Shown here in pieces: positions 1-9,600 of a stretch of 64,000 nucleotides of DNA. The notes below the pieces were generated by a model. The model searched no databases, was not told where the DNA came from, and saw only the letters and a list, made by a program, of their open reading frames with translations. The stretch spans positions 26,993,005 to 27,057,004 of the forward strand of contig OX419336.1 in NCBI GenBank assembly GCA_948470475.1, read 5' to 3'. The position numbers were made by a program, and so were the translations under genes. How positions within the stretch are numbered: position 1 is the first letter of the stretch; each line of letters opens with the position of its first letter. This DNA comes from Galaxea fascicularis (Eukaryota; Cnidaria; Anthozoa; Scleractinia; Euphylliidae).

Positions 1-358
1 TTTTAGTGAGGGATGTATGACATTTAATTTACAGTTATAGATATAATACTCCTCTGCAACATGAAATACTCCAAAGAAAACATTTTCTAGTGTTAAGGAT
101 GTTAAGATTACCTTTTGTTCAGAAATCCAAGAAAAGAGCAACTGCCAGAAAGATTTCGTTACGTTACAATGAAAGAATAAATGCTCAGGGGACTCGACTT
201 CTGTTTGACAAAAGGCGCAAAGTGGAGAGTTAATCATTTTAAATCTGAATAATTTTTCATTTGTAAAAACAATGTTATTTAACAGTTTGTACCGAAATTC
301 CCTAATTTTTGTATCATGTGTGACGCTAAACGGAAGAGAGTAGACAACACAAGTGCAC
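1..358 (-). pseudogene. C-terminal fragment of a LINE (non-LTR) retrotransposon
   Basis: Read on the minus strand, about 118 codons stay open from near 355 to the window edge. They encode a pattern typical of the region after reverse transcriptase in L1-like elements: VYSLPFSV then KIREFRYKLLNN, then a zinc-knuckle-like CAFC...ESPEHLFFHC, then SFWQLLFSW and a tail IYNCKLN. The CxxC...HxxxxxC arrangement is the zf-RVT type zinc-binding motif of LINE ORF2. No upstream polymerase domain is present, so this is a 5'-truncated copy whose 3' end may lie outside the window. Established family knowledge supports the class; the exact clade is not determined. Confidence 0.7.
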
Positions 359-426
359 AACTCGCCTCGACTAGCTTAAGCTAAATGCGAGTTGTACATG
401 TTCTTTTAAATTTTTAAATATTAATT

Positions 427-578
427 AACAATTATTGGATTCGGTTTTCGCATGATAGCGATAATTATCAAGGCCAAAGTTTGTGTTATCTGCCGAAGCC
501 GAAGGCTGAGGCGGATAACACAAACTGAGGCCTTGATAATTATTTGCTATCATGCGAAAACCGAATCCAATAATTGTT
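427..578. repeat. 152-bp near-perfect palindrome (MITE-like)
   Basis: The left arm starts AACAATTATTGGATTCGG and the right arm ends CCGAATCCAATAATTGTT. The arms pair almost completely to a centre near 502, with only a few mismatches and a tiny loop (CCGAAGCCGAAGGC). Such a sequence can extrude as a cruciform and is typical of palindromic miniature inverted-repeat elements. The short ORFs on both strands here are by-products of the palindrome. Confidence 0.8.
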
Positions 579-820
579 TTATTATGCATATTCCTGAGCT
601 GCACTGGCGACTCCGCCATAACAAAACTGATCAAACTGCTTGTTAGTGTATTAGTTGACGTCACTTCTGCATGCATAAAACTATTGTCTGTAGGTATGAC
701 GTCAATTCTACGTATATAAAAACTATTGTCTGTAGGTATGACGTAAGAGAAACAGAGCTAGCAAGAATTAGCTGCGTGCTTATAGCCAATCAAAATCGAG
801 CTGGTCACACCAATGTATAA

Positions 821-2180
821 TAATAGCTTTTCCTCGAAACTTGGAGCAGAATAAGTTGTAGACTTTTGCGTTTGAAAATATACGGTTTAAACTTGGCGCG
901 AGGTCGTAGTCAAGACATTGTCTTTGCGAAAACAATGGTTGCCATGAAGAAAGAATACACAGTAATACGCTATTAAAGAAAAACAGTCATCTTTAGCAGC
1001 CTAATCGACAAACTTCTAACAAGGCAGAAAAACCAGTCGCGCGCGAAATTTAAACTCGCTTAGCAATCACAGCTTGATGTCTGATGTAAGGGTAAATGAC
1101 TTGGACCAGGAGCTCTTTTCAGAGCTTACAGACTCCCTGGTCCAACCTTAACTTGTGCGTTTAGTTGCACCGTTTGTAAACGCAAACGATCCAAATTATT
1201 GTGTTCAAATTAACGGGAAAGTTTTATGGGAATGGAGGATCATCAGATGGCAGCTTGAAGAAACTATTCGCTGTTCTTCAGAGCAACCTTCGTGCGAATG
1301 GCTATCAACTTGAGGAGTCTGCGTTTGATCGGGTCTCTCTTTTACTGAATACTAAAACAAGAACTTTCGTGGCTAAAATTAAAGAAGAGAGAAATGGGAA
1401 GCGGAGGAATAAGAAGAAAGCCGAAACTTGGACAAAACTGACCATCTATTCCGCCGAAATTTCGCATTCACCTTACGACATAGTAAATGAGCTGAGTCAA
1501 AAAGTTGATCACTTAAACGAAACGGTCCAAGAACAAGCGCAGAATTGTATGAGCAAATGAAAGAGGCTACAGTGGGCAGCTGCAGACATAAGGGAAAATT
1601 AAATGTTTTAGCGAGGTTGGCAACAGACAACAACAAACACACCTGCTGCAAATCCAGTAAGTTCTGCCAAATGAGTTCTAATTTTGTTTTAAATTATCGT
1701 TTCGCGGTTGCATCTTGCCAGTGCTTAACAGCATTTTTCATGACACATGAGCGGCATCGATTGAAGAACGATACAGATAACAATAGACACTATTCACATG
1801 CAAATAAGTGGCCGGGTATTCTGTCTATTCTGAAGTTTAGCTCCTTTCCTTTTCCTTCATGCAGCAATAAGAATAGCATTCTGTCAGGTTTAACGAAACC
1901 AACGAACACTTTTTTATGCAAAACTTTGTAAACTCGAGTATTCTGGTTTTAAGAAATAAAACAATAACAATCGCGTCTGCCACCTTTTGTTTAAATGCTC
2001 CGTCTACTTTAAGATAATGAGCCCTGCGATATTCCCTATGGAGGTTAGCGTGCGTACTTGGTAACCAATCAATTAGGTTCTGCCTGATCGTCTTTGAATA
2101 ATAACGCGTAGTATGACAGATCTAGAGCTTTCTTAAGCTGTAAGTAAATGTCGCGAGAGCAATAGCCATTGCTCCCGATG
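821..2180 (+). repeat. Copy A of a local 1.4-kb direct duplication
   Basis: This segment is nearly identical in order and sequence to 4056-5434. Differences include a 29-bp gap just before the ATG near 1078, a one-base loss near 1540, and a replaced block (about 1751-1840 here against 5014-5093 in copy B). No long terminal inverted repeats or clear target duplications were seen at the shared ends (TAATAGCTTTT / CTCCCGATG). Confidence 0.85.
1201..1560 (+). pseudogene. Decayed ORF in copy A, frameshifted
   Basis: An open frame without an ATG at its beginning encodes a lysine/arginine-rich segment (KIKEERNGKRRNKKKAE) followed by a coiled-coil-like stretch (ELSQKVDHLNETVQEQA). Compared with copy B, one A is missing after position 1539 (AAGCGCAG against AAGCGACAG). 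This ends the frame early at TGA 1558-1560. The upstream ATG-led frame (MSDVRVNDLDQELFSELTDS) ends in TAA before it. I recognise it only as resembling a multicopy hypothetical family of transposon-like origin; function unknown. Confidence 0.5.
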
Positions 2181-2504
2181 TACTTAGTTACTTTGCATGA
2201 CTCTGGGTTTTGCGCCTATTATTTTTATTGAGAGAGAAAGAGACACAACTGAAGAGGTAAAAATCACTTCCTTATTGTGTGAACGTACACTCTTCGCTCG
2301 ACCGTTTACCAACTACATCAGTCAATCAAGAAGTAGAATCAACATATTGTTCTTTAACTACCTCGGCTGGTTTCCACATAGGGTAAGTTTTTATCGCATC
2401 TATCAGAACTTACATCTTTGCATTTCTCAGTATATTAATATGATTTTATTTGTTCATGCCTGAAAATAAATCACTTGGCATCACCGTACTGGATCGATAC
2501 TTGC

Positions 2505-2769
2505 CAGGGGCGGATTTAGGGGTGGGCCGAGGGGGCCGCGGCCCCCCCTTTTGTTGAATTTTTTTTGTATCAATCCCTTGGATGATTGAAATAGTTGATT
2601 TTATCCAGACATCGTATTCAAAGAACATAATTTTTGTTTAAGAAATTCAAAAAAAAGATCCTCAAAATGCTGGAAATCGCATCTCTGACGGTCTCAATCT
2701 CAAAATTGCGCCACTATACCAATTTCAGTGACCGGCCCCCTCTTTCTCAATATCCTGGATCCGCCCCTG
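2505..2769. mobile_element. Non-autonomous hAT-like element, 265 bp
   Basis: Terminal inverted repeats CAGGGGCGGATTTAGG (left) and CAGGGGCGGATCCAGG (right, reverse complement) match at 14 of 16 positions. The 5-bp sequence CTTGC lies directly outside both ends (2500-2504 and 2770-2774) and is read as the target-site duplication. CAGGGG-type ends are common in hAT elements. The interior has no coding capacity. Confidence 0.8.
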
Positions 2770-2774
2770 CTTGC

Positions 2775-4055
2775 ATCACGGACAGTATAAGTGTTTGATC
2801 GATGCGAATTGGTTAAATCGATCATTTATTTTCGCAGTTCGTTATGAAAGAGATACAAGACAAAAATGTGTCAAATCGGAAAATTCATGAAAAAAAAACC
2901 AATCACTTCGAATAAAACCAAACTGGATATGTTTGGCAACAGAAAATCGAAACAAAGGAAAATGCTTACCGAATTTTTGTCTGTATTGCAAACGATTTAC
3001 CAAATACATCATTCACCACGGTCAGTTTGCAAATTTAAACAGAAATGAATAATGCGAGGTGTAGTACTGAAAATCAGTAGTAACTCAAGATGTCATAAAA
3101 TAACTTATCCATGTAAAGGAGATTCACTAATCCGTACGCTGTCCCTTGTCAGTTTCCCGCCTTAAAACCCAAGAGCTAAAAGTATTGACACTACTAAATA
3201 CACTGCAGCATAACGAAATGACCTTGTGGAATTGGTTTCACAACATTCTGCGGTAGGAGACTTGAATTATTTCCTTTGCTCTATACTTGTGACATGCTTC
3301 ACACAAAATCATTCGTAACTGTGTTGTTTTCACATTCCATATGGTTGTATTCAGCGGAGAGGCAGTGAGGGCTTCTCCGACCTATTCTCTTTTATTTCAA
3401 CATACATAGGTTAATTTGGTCGCTTTACCCAACTCCAACTGAAATCACCTCGGCTTGGCGGACTGACCAGGATAACTAATTTTATAAAATAAAAAAAATT
3501 ACAGCTGAAAAAACAGGTTTTCTCTTCCATTTCCCTCGAGATGAAACGACGAAAAGATGTATCTTTTCTGTTTTTTTTTTCTCGTTTGGTCATTTATCTG
3601 AAAAGCCAAGAAACTAAAAACATTTATTCAATACTAGATTTATTCACATCTTTACTCTCAATCCGGGAATTTTTAGCAATCGTCTTCCAAGCAATACATG
3701 TGTGTCGATTACAGTTTCAATGTGGCTCTCGTTCGATTGAAAATTTGACGGTAGACGTTAGATGATTCTTGAAGAAATTAAGACTAGATGACTGTTTCTC
3801 ACAAACTGTCATATAGACCACGAATCTTATCCGACAACTGGAGTCCTTCCGCAAGCGAACTTGCAAAGGATAAAAAAGCCATCCACAACTCAGTATCAAA
3901 TGAAGTCCACGTGAACTTTGAATCGGGCTTTTTGCGGTAACGTCAGTATGGAAAAAGACCCTTAGTCAGAGTTACACATCGATTTTCTGCCAAACTAAGG
4001 ACAAATGTTCAGATGATAGAGCAGATTAGTTAATACACATGTATTACCTACACGT
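2775..4055. other. Non-coding spacer between the duplicated copies
   Basis: AT-rich sequence separating the hAT-like element from copy B. No convincing exon, RNA gene or repeat structure was recognised; the short ORFs are of chance length. Confidence 0.4.
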
Positions 4056-5434
4056 TAATAGCTTTTTCTCGAAATTTGGAGCAGAATAAGTTGTAGACTT
4101 TTGCGTTTGAAAATATACGGTTTAAACTTGGCGCGAGTTCAGAGTCAAGCCATTGTCTTTGCGAAAACAATGGTTGCTATGAAGAAAGAAGACTCAGTAA
4201 TACGCTATTGAAGAAAACCAGTCATCTTTAGCAGCCTAATCGACAAACTTCTAACAAGGCAGAAAAACCAGTCGCGCGCGAAATTTAAACTCGCGTAGCA
4301 ATCACAGCTTGCGGTCGGTAATCAACAATACTGTTGCAAAGATGTCTGATGTAAGGGTAAATGACTTGGACCAGGAGCTCTTTTCAGAGCTTACAGACTC
4401 CCTGGTCCAACCTTAACTTGTGCGTTTAGTTGCACCGTTTGTAAACGCAAACGATCCAAATTATTGTGTTCAAATTAACGGGAAAGTTTTATGGGAATGG
4501 AGGATCATCAGATGGCAGCTTGAAGAAACTATTCGCTGTTCTTCAGAGCAACCTTCGTGCGAATGGCTATCAACTTGAGGAGTCTGCGTTTGATCGGGTC
4601 TCTCTTTTACTGAATACTAAAACAAGAACTTTCGTGGCTAAAATTAAAGAAGAGAGAAATGGGAAGCGGAGGAATAAGAAGAAAGCCGAAACTTGGACAA
4701 AACTGACCATCTATCCCGCCGAAATTTCGCATTCACCTTACGACATAGTAAATGAGCTGAGTCAAAAAGTTGATCACTTAAACGAAACGGTCCAAGAACA
4801 AGCGACAGAATTGTATGAGCAAATGAAAGAGGCCACAGTGGGCAGCTGCAGACATAAGGGAAAATTAAACGTTTCAGCGAAGTTGGCAACAGACAACAAC
4901 AAACACACCTGCTGCAAATCCAGTAAGTTCTGCCAGATGAGTTCTAATTTTGTTTTAAATTATCGTTTCGCGGTTGCATCTTGCCAGTACTTAACAGTAT
5001 TTTTCATGACACATAGGAATAAGACGAATTAAAGAGGCTCTGTGGTTTGCTGAAACTTATGGTCTGATGCCAGAATCCCTGGTGGTGAATCATAACCTTT
5101 CCTTTTCCTTCATGCAGCAATAAGAATAGCATTCTGTCAGGTTTAACGAAAATAACGAACACTTTTTTTATGCAAAACTTTGTAAACTCGAGTATTCTGG
5201 TTTTAAGAAATAAAACAATAACAATCGCATCTGCCACCTTTTGTTTAAATGCTCCGCCTACTTTTAGATAATGAGCCCTGCGATATTCCCTATGGAGGTT
5301 AGCGTGCGTACTTGGTAACCAATCAATTAGGTTCTGCCTGATCGTCTTTGAATAATAACGCGTAGTATGACACATCTAGAGCTTTCTTAAGCTGTAAGTA
5401 AATGTCGCGAGAGCAATAGCCATTTCTCCCGATG
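4056..5434 (+). repeat. Copy B of a local 1.4-kb direct duplication
   Basis: Second copy of 821-2180, 1.9 kb downstream and in the same orientation. It keeps the extra 29 bp before the ATG at 4342 and the base lost in copy A, so it is closer to the ancestral state. Its private block at 5014-5093 looks like a short exon with an acceptor (CACATAG); see the ORF entry. Confidence 0.85.
4466..5032 (+). pseudogene. Uncharacterised transposon-like ORF in copy B
   Basis: A 188-codon open frame beginning without an ATG. It shows a basic segment (EERNGKRRNKKK) and a heptad-like acidic stretch (VNELSQKVDHLNETVQEQ) ending near KEATVGSC. A separate ATG-led frame at 4342-4416 encodes 24 residues and stops just upstream. 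In that frame, past the stop, VAPFVNANDPNYCVQINGK would lead into the long ORF only with a frame change, so both copies may descend from an already broken gene. From about 5016 a second possible exon reads RRIKEALWFAETYGLMPES after an AG acceptor. No function is assigned. Confidence 0.45.
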
Positions 5435-5523
5435 CTCTAATGCAACAAATTTATGCGAATAGAATTAGTATAGGAAATCGAAATATATCAAGTACAATTC
5501 GTGATTAACAGGTACGAATGATT

Positions 5524-6484
5524 TTGAAAGTTCTCAAAATCACGAGTCAAAATTACAGTCGAACCTCTCTAATACGGACACTGAAGGGACAGAGCAAAGT
5601 GTCGGTATTAGATTGGTGTCCGTTGTATAGAGGTCATATATATCACGTCACTTTAAAGGCCCCATTAATGGTATTAAGTGTTCTTTAAGTCAAAACTGGC
5701 CCAAACAAGTCTTTGAGGTCCATGTCCATTGTCAAGTGAAAATGTCGAGAAGAACAGAGGTAGAAAAAGGAAAGCAACAACTGGAGAAGCTTCAAAGAAT
5801 AAGAAATCTTGATGATAAATGGCAATGACATGTCAATATATAATTTTTACTGATTGAAAACAAATGATACTGTTATCGTATGAACAATGAGTCAATTGAT
5901 TACACTTTGATATGTAACGACAAACAGGAAATCGTGCTGAATAAGAACCGTCATCACTGGAGTGTCCATAATAAAGAGGTTAAGTTTGTATGAATTTTCT
6001 CGCTGGGGCCGAGATTTCATGTCCATTGTCCATATTATAGAGGGTCCGTATTATAGAGGTTATTTTTACAAAGAATGTATGGGCATTTTCCCGGGCCCAA
6101 GTGAACTGTCCGTATTAGAGAGGTGTCCGTAAGGAGTGGTTCGACTGTAATTGCGAATTGTACGAGAAGGTCCTGCGATTGTTTATTTGTAGTTCGCTCA
6201 ACAAAACTACGAATTGTATGAGATCGCGCAACGTGTAAGTTAACGTGTATTCTAATAAATTAGTCCAACAAATCATCCCATAGAATGGCAACTTCAGTTT
6301 TTGTGCCTTTTTGTCTAGTTTCACCAGTCAAAATGTTCAATTTGCAACGTTTGGCTGGGCTCACACGCTGTTGCCGTGGAAACTTAAATGGTACTCGTTC
6401 GGAGTACTATTTGGGATTAATCGTACTGCTCTCGACCGATCAGAACTAAGTTTTCTTGCTGAGTAAACTGTGAAAAGAAAAAGA
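5524..6484. repeat. Dispersed repeat copy 1, split by a DNA transposon
   Basis: Sequence at 5524-5555 plus 6150-6484 aligns in order with 24540-24899. Shared stretches include GCTCAACAAA, GGCTTCAG-type and TTTTTGTC segments and TACTGCTCTCGACC. The pogo-like element 5556-6147 interrupts it. Identity is moderate, so this is an old family. Class unknown. Confidence 0.6.
5556..6147. mobile_element. Non-autonomous Tc1/mariner (pogo-like) element, 592 bp
   Basis: The ends read CAGTCGAACCTCTCTAATAC and, inverted, CAGTCGAACCACTCC. TA dinucleotides sit directly outside both ends (5554-5555, 6148-6149), the standard Tc1/mariner target duplication. Degenerate copies of the end motif (GTCCGTATTATAGAGGT and variants) recur internally near 5610, 5960 and 6030. 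No transposase frame survives. CAGT...GAACC ends are typical of the pogo/Tigger branch. Confidence 0.8.
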
Positions 6485-6582
6485 CTGATTGAGCGCTTTT
6501 GTCGTTCTTGCGGATACCATGGTTGTTCATGTGGATTTTTAAAAAAGGACAATAAGTTGAAGCCTCATCTTCTGCTGTTCAC

Positions 6583-6638
6583 CTGTTTGTGTAGCGCCAA
6601 AAAGCACAAACCATTGTCATCTTGTCTGAGCTTTCTAA
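6583..6638 (-). CDS. Receptor exon 11: start of GPS motif
   Basis: 56 nt, acceptor TGGTTTTCAG, donor AACAG|GTGAAC, phase 0 to 2. Encodes LESSDKMTMVCAFWRYTN. C-x-F-W preceded by a polar linker is the beginning of the GPCR proteolysis site motif. The second half (WS..GC and the cleavage site HL/T) would be in the next exon, which I could not locate. Confidence 0.7.
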
Positions 6639-9600
6639 CTGAAAACCAGAGTTGTTAAAACTAATTAGTTAAAAGTAAAAATAAACAGTAAAGTCAATCA
6701 ATCGGTCAATCAATGAACCACCAACCAATCAATTAATCAATCAGTCAATTACTTATTGTTTTGAGACGTTCAACGAAAACTTTTAATAGGACCAAACAGA
6801 GTTTTGTGAATTTTTGACGACCTCACCCGATTTGCTCGAGTACCATTTTCCATCGGCATTGCGGGTTCCCTCTTTGGAAACAATGATAAAGCCGAAAAAT
6901 GAACGCAACAGATTTGAAACAACTGTCACATGAATTAAACTCGCTCTATTTTCTCACCTGGGTATGTCCAAGTCGAATGGTTACTTTACCATTGAATGTC
7001 TCGTTCACCGGACGAAGTGCAGACCCCGAGATAATCCTACTGTTTAGAAAGTGCGGTGACTGTTGGCTTGATGGATTTCCACTACAATTAAAGTGGAAAA
7101 GACTCACTTCGTATAGAGTAACGTGCACCGAAAAGATATAAAAATTACAGTCAATTGAGAAGAACATTACTATATTTCGAGCTCTAAAAGTACCTATAAT
7201 GAATATTCTGTTGATAGTTCAAAGAACATTTCTAGGGTATTATGTGTCGATAAGCCGAGTATTGAAAGGAAATTAAAAGGTAAAACGACTGGAAAGAATA
7301 ACTTCACAGCTGAAAACTGCTAACTCCACAGTCCGTGACATCGCATTCAACAGGTACTTTTCTTCTTTTGCCTCAGAGATGCTTGCATTTGAGTTTATAT
7401 TATATAGTCCACTTGTCCTGAGTCGAGATACCCGAAGCTTGGTTAGCGCTCGGCTAACCCAGGGTTAAATTCCAAGAAAGCCTATTAGTTTTAAATTAAC
7501 TTAACCAATGGTTAGCTCTAACAGTGCTTCGAGCAACTCGGCCCTGTGCTCGTTCCCTGACGTGAGTCAAAGTACTCAACTGTTCGTTTTAGTATTATGT
7601 CGACTTCGAACGCTGCTGTTTCGACTGAGATATTCTTATCATTGAGTTTTGATAAAAAAAAATGGCCTTTTTGCTCACAAGATGTCACTTTTATCTTTCG
7701 CCAGTACCTATACTAGTTTTCGTCTAGTTCAGTGTGTTTTCGAAGGAGCAATGACGTTTAATTAAAGCCAGGTAGGAAACATGTTGTTCAGCGTTTTGCT
7801 TTGATGTTCTCACTGAAGAGTGCTTCTGATCAGGAACAATTGTAAAACCAAACCCAAAGTAATTGCTCTGATCAATCACAGCACATGCAAACAGCGTAAT
7901 GAGCCAATCAGAATACGAAGCAATTACCTGTGGCTGGCGCAGAGCGCGGGGAAATGTGGACGTGCAAGGGGTGGTGCTAGTCTTGGTGACCAATCACAGA
8001 GCGAAGCAATGCGAACCCAAAGCAAACACAGCTTTCTTTTGATACTCATTTGAAAACTGCTCTAACGGGAAGGATTTATGACGTAAGGACGTGTTTTGTG
8101 GGTTCTTACCCTTCGACATCACTGATATTTTGCTGAATTGCTTTGTGCAATGTCTTGTAAAACGCTGAGAAGAAGTGCGCCATTTCTGCCGCAAAGAGAA
8201 CAAAATACAGGTTCATAACTTTTGTTTATAATTAGCAAGCATATTAAAATAAAAATAAGATGTAGATGAAAATTCACTCTTTGGAGAAAGTCGTAATCAT
8301 GATGATGCTGCTATCTCAACCGTGCTTTTACCCCATAATATTGAAGTTTTGTACTTTGGGGTTTATAGCTAATTACTTTAACAATGCCCATCAAGGACCT
8401 CGCTAAACTAGGAAACATTGCTGCGAAAAAACATAGTTTCCTTGGGATTGCCGCTAAGGTGGCAAAACTACATTTGTTTCTGAAGCAAAATTTGCTTCCG
8501 GCAAGCAAAAGTGTTTTTGACTTGATTCAAAACACTTTTTGCGTCCGTGAAGCAAGATTTACGTCCGTAACGTTTCCCGCGCGGCCAAACTGGGAAACAT
8601 TTGGGTCAGCAACAATGTTTCCTAGTTTAGCCAGGCTGCAACCCCCTTAAAACAATTGAATTAATGTTTAAGATAGACCCTGTCACGCTGAACTTTGCGC
8701 TACTTTTTGCGGGGCAAAAAAATTGTCCATTCTTTTAAATAGTAAAACTACTTCCTAAAACTTTGAAAGCTGAAGAAAATATATTTTATCACCACTTTGT
8801 GATCTAGATTTGCCGATGACTCTTGTCGGGAACTAATAAATTTTTACGCAGTTCGTTTTCCCCAATTAATGCTAATCGATCGAACTGTGAAGTCTAGAGT
8901 ACATAAGTATTGAATAACCAAATGGAATACCAAATAGGCCATTTCCGAGTTCATGTCTGCCTCCTCTTTAAAGCGAGTCTAAGTGCGAAGTTTTTGTTAT
9001 GAAAATTAGTTTTCATTCATATGTAAAGTAGAAATAATTACCATAACAAAAACTTCGCACTTAGACTCGCTTGGAAGAGGAGGCAGACATGAACTCGGAA
9101 ATGGCCTATTGCTATACTACGGACAGACTTCATAAAAGTGAAGTGATAAAAAGCATTTCAATCTCTTTACTTGTTGCTGAATTTTCCAACTCGATATTTA
9201 TGCTGTCTTGGGAACCAGTGCCCTTTTCCTCAGATCTCTCAGCAACAAAGGAAAAATTCTTCTCACCATAGCTTGCTTTCATGTCTGAAACACAGAATAG
9301 TTGATATGTCAAATAATGTTCGAGACTTATTTTCGTGCACTATATTTCTTCACATGTAAAATAAGATGGTCATAATAACCTGGCCTCTAACGTTAAAAAC
9401 GAACTGTTTATCAAGACCTTAAATATTTGAAAAGATCATATTCATTTCATTGCCTGAGAGCAAGACCCGTTAGGTCCTATACATTTTATGCCAATATCAA
9501 ATAGTTTACAACACTGATTCGGTGCCCAATTCTACTGACATAGGTTTTAGTAGCAAAGTAGAGAAAACACAATAGGTTTAAAATAAATGAGCTCAAATTC

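Noticed and set aside
3717..3899. Minus-strand C-G-W-L...C frame considered as the missing GPS half
   Set aside because: Lacks the W-S-x-x-G-C spacing and cleavage residues and has no matching acceptor phase.
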